This document shows positions 17,706 to 29,700 of a stretch of 64,000 nt of DNA, one piece after another (the stretch's first letter is position 1; each line of letters begins with the position of its first letter). Made by a program: the position numbers and the translations under genes. The notes under the pieces are model-generated. The model ran no database searches, was not told the DNA's origin, and worked only from the letters and a program-made list of their open reading frames with translations. The DNA is from JAHZMA01 sp965205905. Lineage in GTDB: Bacteria; Pseudomonadota; Alphaproteobacteria; JABAAW01; JAHZMA01. The stretch covers positions 96,281-160,280 of the forward strand of contig CBDBHZ010000005.1 of assembly GCA_965205905.1 (NCBI GenBank), in the 5' to 3' direction.

Positions 17706-17790
17706 TTGAAAATCCGGGTTTTATCTCTTTAAGAAAATTATCACTGGATAATAATGAAAAAGCGTTTAGAATGTTCGGATGCTATCATAT

Positions 17791-18600
17791 TTAACGCGAA
17801 CCACTGCCAAAATAAATGGCTGTGCCAAAGGTAAATGTATCGATTTTGATGGCTGTGGTATCAAGAAATGGCGTTGCACTTAGTACTCGGTCACCATTAG
17901 TTTCTGGGTCATCATTTTTTCTTAGTAATACCGTCCCTGCTTCTTTATATTTATCTTCAGCAAGAATAGTTGACCAATCAAAGAAGATAAAAACTGTTTT
18001 TAGCCTTATTCTGATACCATAATTATAAAATGGCTTTATCTTACCATAATGATATGTAACCTTTGCATAGCTTTGGCTATAGATACTATTAGACATGCCC
18101 GACCCTGCATATACCGAAAAATAACGGGCAAAAGGAATATGATAACGCGCAACAGCATATTGATTCTGGTAATCAACATTGGCAAAGAAAGAGCCACCTT
18201 CAGCAGGGGTAGGGTTGTAATAAGAACCGCTTAATTGGTAATAACCCAGCTCTAAACTTAAACCACTTCTAACATCTTTAAGATGGTAGCCCAAATTAAC
18301 GATAAGCCCATCTAGGCTAACACCTAGATTATTATCTGCAAGTGGCTGAGGACCACTGCCACCAGCATCTACATCTGCAGGGACAGCAAATTTGTTAGGA
18401 TTATACGGGCTATTAGGGTCTTCATGTTCATATACCAAATCCCCTTGCACAGTGCCAGTGCCCATATAATATTCAGCTGCATGTAATGCCTGTATATTAA
18501 ATGCAAAATATACAATGCTACTAAGTAACATGCCAATAATATAACGACCTATATTTTGGTTGTTATCTGAAAATTTTAAATATGGTAATTTCTGTTTCAT
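17791..18600 (-). CDS. Outer-membrane beta-barrel protein
   Basis: This 269-residue protein has a long N-terminal region with a hydrophobic signal (GMLLSSIVYFAFNIQALHA), so an internal start at GMLL is possible. The mature sequence has alternating strands such as NLGYHLKDVRSGLSLELGYYQ and a last strand FTFGTAIYFGSGSR, consistent with a small porin-like barrel. It starts 12 bases after the end of the similar gene at 18613, so they form an operon and are probably distant paralogues. Function is unknown. Confidence 0.6.
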   Translation of the reverse strand: MKQKLPYLKFSDNNQNIGRYIIGMLLSSIVYFAFNIQALHAAEYYMGTGTVQGDLVYEHEDPNSPYNPNKFAVPADVDAGGSGPQPLADNNLGVSLDGLIVNLGYHLKDVRSGLSLELGYYQLSGSYYNPTPAEGGSFFANVDYQNQYAVARYHIPFARYFSVYAGSGMSNSIYSQSYAKVTYHYGKIKPFYNYGIRIRLKTVFIFFDWSTILAEDKYKEAGTVLLRKNDDPETNGDRVLSATPFLDTTAIKIDTFTFGTAIYFGSGSR

Positions 18601-18612
18601 ATAAAATCTATT

Positions 18613-19371
18613 CTATTTTTTTGAACCAAATAAGATGGCAACCCCGATTGTATTGGAGGCAGCTTCAACAGTAAATTTTTGTACACCAGTAACCTCTGAT
18701 GTCGTATAAAAATTTTCGGCAATCAGATAAGGGAAAAATGATTGATAGTCAATATAGAGAAACGCATTATCTCTAAATTTCACACGAACGCCAAGCACAA
18801 AATTACCCGGACTTGTATATGTTTCGTTATGTAAAACACGCCCATTCAATAAAAATTCACTTTTTGTCTGAGTAAGACCAACGCCTATATGTAATGCTGC
18901 TGGTGTTGCGGTGCGTTGAAACATAGGATAATAATAACGTAAATCACTGTATAGACGCGTATATTTTAACTGTGTTGTGCCTACAAAGCTACCATCGCCA
19001 AATGACGAAAATGGTTGACGCTGAGGGTCATCAACAAAAACCCGTGTTCTTTGCTCAGTTTCATTTAACTGATAGCCTATCTCTATCCCAAAACCTTTGG
19101 TCGCATGTTGAAAATTATAACCATAGATTGCACTATAGCCATCACCCGCTGTGGCAAAAAGATACCGCATGTAATTTTCTTGGTCTGGCGCTTCACCAAT
19201 AGCCTGCATGTTCACATTAAGAAAGTTACGTGAAAAGCTAAGGTAATGTTCAGAAGCGTTTGCATTTGTTGTAGGCAACATAATAATCGCCGTCAATAAA
19301 AAAACAGTTTTCAGCAAACTATTTTTCTTAACAAAACAATTATTTGATAATTTCTTTCTACAACTAAACAT
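18613..19371 (-). CDS. Outer-membrane beta-barrel protein
   Basis: This 252-residue protein has a signal peptide (LLKTVFLLTAIIMLPTTNANA) and barrel-type strands (GFGIEIGYQLNET, PAALHIGVGLTQTK, FVLGVRVKFRDNAFLYIDY), ending NTIGVAILFGSKK. It is first in an operon with the barrel gene at 17791. Both show the glycine/aromatic alternation of OmpW/opacity-like barrels but no diagnostic motif. Function is unknown. Confidence 0.6.
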   Translation of the reverse strand: MFSCRKKLSNNCFVKKNSLLKTVFLLTAIIMLPTTNANASEHYLSFSRNFLNVNMQAIGEAPDQENYMRYLFATAGDGYSAIYGYNFQHATKGFGIEIGYQLNETEQRTRVFVDDPQRQPFSSFGDGSFVGTTQLKYTRLYSDLRYYYPMFQRTATPAALHIGVGLTQTKSEFLLNGRVLHNETYTSPGNFVLGVRVKFRDNAFLYIDYQSFFPYLIAENFYTTSEVTGVQKFTVEAASNTIGVAILFGSKK

Positions 19372-19452
19372 ATTACGCCCTAATTTTTTTAAATCCTGAT
19401 AGACAATATATTGCTATCATTTTTAAAAAGCAAGCATATATTAGTATGAATG

Positions 19453-22133
19453 TTACTTTTTATCATTATTTTCTGCCTCAATTCCTGCTTGGGCGGCGGC
19501 AAGGCGCGCAATCGGCACACGATAAGGCGAACACGATACATAATCAAGCCCAACCTTATGGAAAAAATGCACCGAAGCAGGGTCGCCACCATGCTCGCCA
19601 CATATACCCAATTTAATATCGGGGCGCGTTAAACGCCCGCCTGCAACGCCCATTTCAACCATTTTGCCCACCCCATCAACATCAATCGTGGTGAATGGGT
19701 CATTATCAATAATCGCTTTATTTTCATATTCTGCCAAAAACTTACCCGCATCATCACGGCTTAATCCCCACACGGTTTGCGTCAAATCATTGGTGCCGAA
19801 GCTGAAAAATTCTGCCTGTTCGGCAAGTTCATGCGCCATTAGGGCGGCGCGTGGCAATTCAATCATCGTGCCGACCATATAAGGAATCTCTTGCCCTGTT
19901 TCGGCGCAAACCTCTTTGGCAACGCGAATGATAACATCTTTCAGCAAGCTAAGCTCTTGCTTGGTTGCCGCAAGCGGTATCATAATTTCGCACAAAACCG
20001 CCTCGCCTGTTTCTTTGCTGGCATTGGCGGCGGCGATAAAGATAGCGCGCGCCTGCATTTCGCAAATTTCAGGATAGGTTACCAAAAGCCTGCACCCTCT
20101 ATGCCCTAGCATCGGGTTAGATTCTTCTAGTAATTTCGTGCGTTCGGTAACCACATTTACTTCAACACCAGCGGCCTGCGCCACTGCTTCTAGCTCTTCT
20201 TTGGAATGGGGTAGAAATTCGTGCAAAGGTGGGTCAAGCAAGCGAATCGTTACAGGTAAGCCTTTCATCACCTTGAAAATCTCTAAAAAATCATCTGATT
20301 GCATCGGTTGAATCTTGGCAAGTGCGCGCCTACGTAATTGTTCGGTGCTGGCAAGAATCATCTGGCGCATGGCGGTGATTCGCTCACCCTCAAAAAACAT
20401 GTGTTCGGTACGACATAATCCAATGCCTTCCGCGCCGAATTGCCGTGCCACTTTCGAATCGGTCGGGGTTTCGGCATTGGTGCGGATTTTTAAGGTGCGG
20501 AATTCATCAGCCCATTCCATGATGGTAGAAAATTCATCGGAGAGTTCGGGCAACACCATATTCACTTTGCCCTGTATCACTTCGCCTGAGCTACCATCAA
20601 TCGTGATCGTAATCGCCCTCATTAATCATCACCGAACCGATATGGCAACTTCTTGCCTCTTCATCAATCACCACCGAAGATGCCCCCGCCACGCAAGGCC
20701 GCCCCATACCACGCGCCACCACTGCGGCATGGCTTGTCATACCACCACGCGCTGTTAAAATGCCACGCGCCGCATGCATGCCATGAATATCTTCAGGCGA
20801 GGTTTCGGTGCGGACAAGAATAACATCTATGCTATTTTGCGCCATCGCTTCGGCACGTTCAGCGGTAAAAATCGCCTGCCCACATGCCGCCCCCGGTGAT
20901 GCTGGCAAACCCACCGCCAATACTGATTTGCTAGCGGAATGGTCTAATGTGGGGTGCAGTAATTGGTCTAACGTATGTGGCGCAATATTCATGATGGCAC
21001 GTTTCTTATCGGCAATCCCCTCATTCACCAAATCCACGGCGATTTTCAATGCCGCGCGCGCACTTCTTTTGCCGGCTCTGGTTTGCAACATATAGAGTTT
21101 ATTGCGCTGAATGGTGAATTCTATATCCTGCATATCTTTATAATGCTTTTCTAACAAAGCGCGAATTTCAGATAATTCCTTGAAGGCTTGCGGCATGGTT
21201 TCTTCCATTGCGGGTAATTCTGTGCCTTGTTCTTGCTGGGCTTGAATCGTGAGTGGTTGCGGGGTGCGGATACCTGCCACCACATCTTCGCCTTGCGCGT
21301 TAATCAGATATTCGCCATAAAACATATTTTCGCCCGTTGATGGATTGCGGGTGAAAGCCACACCAGTGGCGCAATCATCGCCCATATTGCCAAACACCAT
21401 CGCCTGCACATTAACCGCAGTGCCCCATTGTGATGATATGCCATTCAACTTTCGGTAAGTAATGGCGCGTGGGCTCATCCAGCTTTTGAACACCGCACCG
21501 ATTGCTTGCCATAATTGTTCTTTCGGGTCGGTCGGGAAATTTTGATTGGTTTGATTACGCACCAAGCTTTTATAATCGGCAATCACTGATTTTAGCGAAT
21601 CGGTGGTCAGCTCGGTATCTTCATACGCGCCCACATCATTTTTATGTTGCTCTAAAATATCTTCAAACAGATGATGCGCCACCCCTAGCACCACATTGCC
21701 ATACATTTGAATGAAACGGCGATAGCTATCATGCGCGAACCTATCATCACCGCTTTGGCGTGGCAAGCCCTTGCACAGTAGCATCATTCAGCCCTAAATT
21801 CAGCACCGTATCCATCATACCCGGCATAGAAACCCGCGCACCCGACCGCACCGATACCAGCAACGGATTTTCGTTACTGCCAAATGTTAAGCCCAACTCA
21901 CTTTCAAGATGGTTGATGGCTTTATTGAACGCAGCCTCTAAATCGGCAGGATAATTTTGCTGATTCTCGTAAAAATAATTGCATAAATCGGTGGTGAGGG
22001 TAAAACCCGGTGGCACAGGCAAGCCGATTTTACACATTTGTGCCAAATTCGCGCCCTTGCCGCCCAGTAAATTCCGCATGGTTTCGTCGCCATCACTATT
22101 TTTTTTGCTAAAATGATAAATCCAGTTGCTCAT
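19453..22133 (-). pseudogene. ppdK: Pyruvate phosphate dikinase, two +1 frameshifts
   Basis: Three frames together give a full-length PPDK. The ATP-grasp part is NLLGGKGANLAQM, SGARVSMPGMMDT and, after a shift, RFAHDSYRRFIQMYG. The phosphohistidine domain is GGMTSHAAVVARGMG. After a second shift, the PEP-binding barrel begins at ITIDGSSGEV and ends with CGEHGGDP. Removing one C near 21750 gives GLATQSGDDRF. Removing one G near 20613 gives EGDYITIDG. All catalytic motifs survive, so either the sequence carries errors or decay is very recent. PPDK interconverts pyruvate and PEP. It normally follows glyQS in alphaproteobacteria, as here. Confidence 0.85.
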
Positions 22134-22170
22134 CGCCTGCCCTTTAAATGAAATATTTTAATGATACAAT

Positions 22171-23382
22171 TTAATCATAAGTTAACGCTTTTCTTGTATG
22201 TTTGATTCGCGCAACTTTTGCAAGTAAATAATCCATTGGCTTGTTGCTTTTGGTGCGGTTGCAATGGGCGCATAATAGCTGATAATTTTCATAGTAATCA
22301 CCGCCGCCTTTAGATTTCGGGACGACATGGTCAATTTCAAAATCTTTGATAAGATATTCATGCCCGCACCCATTGCAACACCCATCTTGCTGACTATAAA
22401 GCCGTTTCTTAATCGGCAGACTCGGCTCGCTTCTCTCAACATCTGTTCGTTGTGGCGGAATGGTGGTATGCACAAAATCCTTAAATAATCCCGCATCATC
22501 TGATAGACGTTCCACCAGAATATCAGCGGCTTTTTCTTCAATATCGCAGCCAATCCATTTGCGATTTAATTGTTGCGATGCCACGCAAGCGGTTGCACAG
22601 CCACAGAATGGGTCGAACACCACATCGCCCTCATTGCTTGATGCTTTGATAATGCGATGCAACAATGCAAGTGGTTTTTGCGTGGGGTAGCCTGTGCGTT
22701 CTTTTGCCATATTATTAATGCTAGGGATATCGCCAGACATCGTGAAGCAATTTGCCATCTTTATTGCCTTGTATAAAATCTTTATCACCATATTTCGTGC
22801 CTTTGGCATAGCTGCCAGCCTATCAGGTGCATAGGCTTCACGCATATCATTCCAATTAAAGATACTTTTTTCTTTTACATAAAATAAGATAACATCATGC
22901 TTTTTACCAAAATTGATATGCGAACGGTTAGAGCCATTATAATAATGCCAAATAATCTCGTTTCGAAAATTACCCTTGCCAAAAATGCCGTCCATGATGA
23001 TTTTTAGATAATGGCTTGCAGTCGGGTCAATATGCACATAGATGCTACCAGTTGATTTTAATATTCTGTGCATCTCAAGCAATCTCTGTGTCATATAAGT
23101 GATATATGAAGCCATTGCTTTTGAATGGAGGCGATAGATGCTATCAATCAAGTCGGTAATATCAGGGTGGGTTTCGTAAAGCCGTTCAAGATAGGCGATA
23201 TTCACATCGTCCCAATTCCACATATCCTTAAATGACGCCCCTGCTGATTTGCTACCCACAGGTGCAGAGTAAGTCCGCTTGCTGTTAAAAGGCGGGTCAA
23301 GATAGATAAGGTCAACCGACTCGCTATCCATGCCATTTAGTAAGAATAAATTATCCAATGTATAAAGGCTGTTGACTGTCAT
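22171..23382 (-). CDS. DNA methyltransferase fused to an HNH domain
   Basis: This 403-residue protein has DPPF near the N-terminus (LIYLDPPFNS), later TGYPTQKPLALL and motif I DPFCGCATA. That is a circular order typical of beta-class amino-methyltransferases. The C-terminus is a zinc-type HNH nuclease domain (CNGCG, EIDHVVPKSKGG, LLCAHCNRTKS). Residues about 190-217 appear scrambled. The alternative frame reads YAKGTKYGDKDF and GKLLHDVW, so a base lost near 22812 is compensated by one gained near 22733. It interrupts the usual glyS-ppdK adjacency and is probably acquired. Its target sequence is unknown. Confidence 0.8.
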   Translation of the reverse strand: MTVNSLYTLDNLFLLNGMDSESVDLIYLDPPFNSKRTYSAPVGSKSAGASFKDMWNWDDVNIAYLERLYETHPDITDLIDSIYRLHSKAMASYITYMTQRLLEMHRILKSTGSIYVHIDPTASHYLKIIMDGIFGKGNFRNEIIWHYYNGSNRSHINFGKKHDVILFYVKEKSIFNWNDMREAYAPDRLAAMPKARNMVIKILYKAIKMANCFTMSGDIPSINNMAKERTGYPTQKPLALLHRIIKASSNEGDVVFDPFCGCATACVASQQLNRKWIGCDIEEKAADILVERLSDDAGLFKDFVHTTIPPQRTDVERSEPSLPIKKRLYSQQDGCCNGCGHEYLIKDFEIDHVVPKSKGGGDYYENYQLLCAHCNRTKSNKPMDYLLAKVARIKHTRKALTYD

Positions 23383-23394
23383 GCGCTGGTGTTT

Positions 23395-25613
23395 TTACTG
23401 TTGAATCAGAGAAAAATCGGCAATGCTGTTGAATCTCTCTCGCAATTCTAGCAGTAGATTAATGCGGTTCATTCTTATTTTTTTATCATCAACATTTATC
23501 ATCACATTCTCAAAAAAAGCATTAACGCGGTCACGCATATTTGCTACGCTTTCTAATTTAGCATTAAGAGACTCTGGAGTTTCATCAAACCCAGTAATTT
23601 CGCCATAGAGTCTTCTTTCTTCGGGTAATTGAAACCAATCAGGGTCAGTTACAGAATTTTTATTAAATTCATGCCCCTGCTTTTTTTCTTCGGCATTGAT
23701 GCTATTATTAACTCGTTTTATCACTGCCAACATGTCAGCACCTGCTTCCGTATTACAAAAACCTTCCAGTAATTCAGTAGATGCCATAAGAATACCAACA
23801 TGAGTGCTAGGATTTTTTTGATAATAGCTGTTATTGCAAATGGCTTTAGCAATATCGTAGCGTCTTCCATCTTTTTTCATTTTGGTAAATAACCGCTCAT
23901 TGAGAAAATTTGCAATATCAAGCATTGTCTTTTCTATATCAATTTCTAAACTTAAATCACTAGCCCATTGTTCGAGGGCAATTCTTATAAATGGTGCATA
24001 ATCATCAATCCAACCATATACAGGTTTACCAACAAAATCATTAGAATCATTAAATGGAATATCATCCGAACCTGCTGATACACTTATATCTTGCAAACTT
24101 TCTAGTAATGTAATAATCGCAATCGCGGTGCGCCGAATCGCAAATGGGTCTTTGGAGCCAGTGGGTAAGTCATTAATGGTAAAAAAGCCTGTTAAAATAT
24201 CAATTTTATCAGCCAATGCGAGCGCTTGTCCTAATAGCTTGTCGGGTATATTATCATCAGCATTAATCGGTAAATAATGTTGGGCAATGGCAGATGTTAA
24301 GCGTTTATCCATATCAGCAATAGTTTTTTCGGCATAATAGCCCGCCATTTTACCTTGCAGATGAGGAAATTCACGCACTGTTAGGCTTGGCTAAATCAGA
24401 TTTGCATAAATCACAGCATGATTGCATATTTTATATTATTGTCTGTATAATCCCACTGAATATTATCAGCGAGGGCTGTAAAATTGTAAACCTCTGTCAT
24501 TTCAAGAAATATCGCCTTAATATGCTCAACCCGTCTTTTCATACTCCCCAATTTCGGATGAAAAGTTAAATCTTCTAACATCGCAATTCGCTCTTCCACA
24601 GGTTGTTTCAAATCCTGCTCAACAAAGAATAAAGCATCGCTTAATCGGGCTTGCAACACGCGTTCATTACCTTTAACCACGATGCTGTTATCGCCACGAT
24701 TGCCATTGCTGAAAAATAGAAACTTGCCTGTCGGCTTGCCCTCATCATCACGCAATAAGAAATGTTTTTGATGATGATTCAGCACCGATTCCAGTAAAAA
24801 ATCAGGCAGGGTTAAAAACTTCTTATCAAACTTGCCGATAAGCGCAACTGGCATTTCACACAAGCCTGCAACTTCGTTGATAAGCCCGTGGTTATGCTTC
24901 TGCCCTTGCAATGCTTCGGTAATCACCGCCAACCTATCTGCTTGCGATAGCATCACATCGGCATCGCGTAATTGCTTTTGATAATCCTCAAAATTTTCGG
25001 GCGTAATAATATCAGGCTTACTCATATAATTACCAACAGCATGGTCGGCATAGGTAATAACCAACCCCTGATAGGTAAACTCACCGCTCAACATCTCACC
25101 ATTAAAACACGCCAATATCGCCCGTAACGGACGAATAAACGCAAAACTGCCATGTTCGTTTCGCTCGGTAAAGCGCATCGATTTCGGTTGCGGTAATTTG
25201 ATAATCGCCTGCTGTATCATATCGGGCAGAATTTCGGCAAGCGAGCGGGGCGGCATTTGCTTCAGCCAAAAATAAGTCTCACTCACCTTGCCTTTCGCGC
25301 CTGCCAAATTGCGTATTTCGCAATCTTCTAGCGTGATATTATTGGCACGTAAAAAGCCATCAATCGCCTGTTGCGGTGCATCTTTGCGCGGTCCTTTATG
25401 CTCAATCTTAATGGCGTCAGTCATTAAAGGCAAATCATTAATTGCCACCACCAAACGGCGGGCAGTGGCATGGCAAATCAGGGCATTATCCGCCACTTTA
25501 ATATCAGCTTGTTGCAACTGCTTGCGGATATTCTCACCCAAGCCATCGGCAAGTGATTGCTGATGCGCTGATGGGATTTCCTCAACACTTAATTCTAACA
25601 ACAATTCAGCCAT
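23395..25613 (-). pseudogene. glyS: Glycyl-tRNA synthetase beta subunit, frameshifted
   Basis: The 5' frame (400 residues) carries the GlyS start MAELLLELSVEEIPSAHQ and continues to YAIML. The other frame resumes at VREFPHLQGKMAGYY and runs through TGSKDPFAIRR to ADFSLIQQ. In between, CKSDLAKPN is readable in the third frame, so two shifts occur at 24375-24412. The first may be a 7-base insertion, since TGATTTA is repeated there. Removing it would give the usual AIMLCKSDL. GlyS pairs with GlyQ to charge tRNA-Gly and is normally essential, so a sequence error or a second GlyRS elsewhere must be considered. It overlaps glyQ by 8 bases. Confidence 0.85.
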
Positions 25614-26479
25614 TTTGCGCCTCGCTCTCTACCCACTCCACCTGAATCCATTGTTGCGCGCATAATTTCGCCAATGTTGCCACCCTGCTGATAATATCAG
25701 GCCGCCCCGTTGCCGATATAACCCCACGCGCATCTAACAGATTAAAATAATGGCTGGCTTGCAAGCAAAATTCATAGGCGGGCAATACCAACCCCTCATC
25801 AATCATGCGCTTGCATTCACTCTCGGCATTATCAAAATTTTTCCGCAACATCGCCACATCAGCCAGTTCAAAATTATAGCGCGAATGTTCCCGCTCGGCT
25901 TGCTTGTAAATATCGCCATAGGATAGCGTTTCATTATAGCGCAAATCATAGACATCATCTACGCCCTGAATAAACATTGCCAACCGTTCAAGCCCATAAG
26001 TTAATTCGGTGCTAGGCAGGGTGCATTCTAACCCGCCAACTTGCTGAAAATAAGTGAATTGACTCACTTCCATACCATCGCACCATACTTCCCAACCTAA
26101 ACCAGACGCGCCCAAAGTCGGGCTTTCCCAATCATCTTCCACAAAGCGAATATCATGCTTGGTGATGGTCGATGCCGATATTTGCCAGCGACTCCAAATA
26201 TAATGCTTGGCTATTTTCGGGGCTTGGCTTTAACAAGGCTTGAAACTGATAATAATGTTGCAACCGATTAGGGTGGTCGCCATAGCGGCCATCAGCGGGG
26301 CGGCGGCAAGCCTGCACATAAGCGGCACGCCACGGATTTTTACCCAATGCGCGCAAAGTTGTGGCGGGGTGAAAAGTGCCTGCGCCCACTTGAATATCAA
26401 GCGGTTGCAGAATCACGCAACCCTTATCTGCCCAATATTGCTGTAACGCAAATATCATATCTTGAAAATTTAGAGACAT
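25606..26479 (-). pseudogene. glyQ: Glycyl-tRNA synthetase alpha subunit, one +1 frameshift
   Basis: The N-terminal frame begins MSLNFQDMIFALQQYWADKG and ends after GIDHH. The rest resumes as HDIRFVEDDWESPTLGASGLGWEVW with FTYFQQVGG. Removing one A near 26156 (CACCAAGC to CACCAGC) restores a continuous GlyQ of about 290 residues. All class II catalytic motifs are present across the break. GlyQ forms the catalytic subunit of the alpha2beta2 enzyme. The gene overlaps glyS, implying translational coupling. Confidence 0.87.
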
Positions 26480-26564
26480 AGAAAATTCATCTTAAAGTTA
26501 AACATTATCGGTATAAATAGCTTGCCACCCCCATCCGCGTCAAGGGGGCATGATAAATATCCCA

Positions 26565-26622
26565 CTACATTTACACTTCAATTATATTACATTTATACTT
26601 CAATTATATTACATTTATACTG
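26565..26622. repeat. 22-bp tandem repeat upstream of carB
   Basis: About 2.6 head-to-tail copies of a 22-base unit (TTACATTTATACTTCAATTATA; first copy with two changes) end about 80 bases before the carB start. A short GGGGG/CCCCC half-repeat lies just upstream at 26527-26549. The period of two helical turns could suit a regulator binding one face of DNA, but no known operator is recognised. Confidence 0.6.
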
Positions 26623-26700
26623 CAAAACCCTCTTGCAAAAAAACAGAATCACCTTTATGTATATTGGTTAATGTAATAACTCCAATTCATGTAAAATATT

Positions 26701-29700
26701 ATGCCAAAATTTGACGATATAAAATCAGTAATGATTATTGGTGCAGGTCCGATTGTTATCGGGCAGGCATGTGAGTTTGACTATTCAGGCACGCAAGCCT
26801 GTCGCGCTTTGAAAGAAGAGGGCTTGCGGGTGATATTGATGAACTCAAACCCTGCCACCATTATGACTGACCCCGAAATAGCCGATGCCACCTATATCGA
26901 GCCTATCACGCCAGAATTTGCTGAATTAATCATTGCCAAAGAACGCCCTGATGCGCTACTACCCACAATGGGCGGGCAGACTGCGCTGAATACCGCGCTT
27001 GAATTAGAGCGTATGGGTGTGCTTGAAAAATATAATGTGAAGATGATTGGCGCGAAAGCCGATGTGATTGATAAGGCCGAAGATAGGCAAAAATTCAAAG
27101 ATGCTATGAGTAAAATCGGCTTGGAAACCCCACGCGCCACACAAATTACGCATATTGACCAAGCTGACGACGCGCTTGATAAAGTAGGCTTGCCCGTGAT
27201 TATTCGCCCCGCTTTTACATTAGGCGGTATTGGCGGTGGCATTGCCTATAACCGCGATGATTACCGCAAATTGGTGGATAAAGGCTTGCGCGCCTCGCCC
27301 GTTACTGCGGTTTTGGTGGAAGAATCGGTGCTGGGCTGGAAAGAATTTGAAATGGAAGTGGTGCGTGATAGTGCCGATAATTGCATCATTATATGCTCGA
27401 TTGAGAATATCGACCCGATGGGCGTGCATACGGGTGATTCTATCACGGTCGCGCCTGCGCTTACCCTCACCGATAAAGAATATCAGCGGATGCGTGATGC
27501 CTCGCTGGCAGTGTTGCGCGAAATTGGCGTGGATACGGGTGGCTCGAATGTGCAGTTTGCGGTCAATCCTGCTGATGGGCGCATGGTGGTGATTGAAATG
27601 AATCCGCGCGTGTCGCGCTCGTCCGCATTGGCGTCAAAAGCAACGGGTTTCCCGATTGCCAAAGTCGCCGCCAAACTTGCGATAGGCTATACATTAGATG
27701 AGTTAGATAACGCCATCACCAAAGTTACACCTGCCAGTTTTGAGCCAACCATCGACTATGTGGTGGTGAAAATCCCGCGCTTTGCGTTTGAAAAATTCAA
27801 GGGCGTTTCTAGCGAATTAAACACCGCCATGAAATCGGTAGGTGAGGCGATGGCAATCGGGCGCAATTTTCCTGAAGCCTTGCAAAAAGCCTATCGTTCG
27901 TTAGAAAACGGCTTTAACGGTTTGGATAATGTGGTGATTGCGGGCGCGCCTGATAAAGATGCGATTAAGGCGGCATTGGCGCAATCGCACCCTGCAAGGT
28001 TACGCCGTGCGGCACAAGCGATGCGGCATGGGCTTAGTTGCGAAGAAATTGCCAATGTTACCAAAATTGATATGTGGTTTTTGCGCTATATTGAAGTGAT
28101 TGTGAAAGAAGAGCAAAAGCTGAAAGAAGCGGATATTATCACGCCGCACCAGATGAAATATCTCAAAGAATTGGGCTTTTCTGATGAGCGTATCGCCTTA
28201 TTAACGGGCAAGAAACCGCATCAGATTCAAAAAATTAGAAAAAGAATGCGGATTGAGCCTGTGTTTAAGCGCATCGATAGCTGTGCCGCTGAATTTGCCA
28301 CCGATACCTCTTATATGTATAGCACTTATCATCATCAGGGTGTGTGCGAAGCAGCGCCAACTGCGCGTGATAAGGTGGTGATTTTAGGCGGCGGCCCGAA
28401 CAGAATTGGGCAGGGGATTGAGTTTGATTATTGTTGCGTCCATGCTTGTATGGCAATGCGCGAGGCAGGTTACGAAACCATCATGATTAATTGTAACCCT
28501 GAGACTCTCTCTACCGATTACGATACTTCTGACCGCCTATATTTTGAACCGTTAAGCGATGAAAATGTGCTGGATATTATCCGTTCCGAGCAGAAAAACG
28601 GCAAGCTAAAAGGCGTCATTGTCCAGTTTGGCGGGCAGACGCCATTGAAATTAGCGCAATTTTTAAGTGCGAATCAGGTGCCGATTATTGGCACATCGCC
28701 TGATGCGATTGATTTGGCAGAAGATAGAGAGCGTTTTCAAAAATTGCTGAAGAAATATCAGCTGCGGCAACCCGCAAATGGTATCGCTAAAAGTGTCCGT
28801 AAGGCAGTGGCAATCGCGAAGAAAATCGGTTTTCCAGTGGTGATACGTCCATCATATGTGTTGGGTGGTCGGGCGATGGAAATCGTGAGTGATAGCGAGC
28901 ATCTCAAAAATTATATGCAAACAGCGGTGAAAGTATCGGGTAAGAATCCGGTGCTGATTGATTATTATCTGCAAGATGCGATTGAGGTAGATGTTGATGC
29001 TTTATGCGATGGCACTGATGTCTATATTGCGGGCGTGATGGAGCATATTGAAGAGGCAGGCATTCATTCGGGCGATTCTGCTTGTTCGCTGCCCGTTTAT
29101 TCTTTATCCGATGAGATTGTCGCCGAGATGGAACGGCAAACCAAAGTTTTGGCGCGGGCGTTGAATGTGCAAGGGCTTATCAATATCCAATTCGCGATTA
29201 AAGATGATATGATATATTTGCTAGAGGTGAATCCGCGCGCCAGCCGAACGATTCCGTTTATCGCCAAAGCTACTGGCGTGCCGATTGCCAAATATGCGGC
29301 GCGTATCGCGATTGGTGAGAAAATTGCGACTATGAATTTACCAAAAAATGGCAAAGATACATTAGACCATTTCTATGTGAAAGAGTCGGTATTTCCATTC
29401 TCACGTTTTCCGGGTGCTGACGTATTATTAGGACCAGAAATGCGCTCAACTGGCGAAGTGATGGGCTGGGCAAAAGATTTTCCTAGCGCATTTGCCAAAG
29501 CACAGATTGGCGCAGGCACGCATCTGCCATCGGGTGGCAAAGTGTTTCTTTCGGTGAAACATCAAGATAAATCATTCTTCGTTACATTGGCGCATAACAT
29601 ACAGGCGTTAGGTTTCAGCATCTGCGCGACTGGTGGCACGCAACGTTATCTAACGGAACAAGGCTTGCAAGATATTGAACTGGTGCATAAGGTGCTAGAA

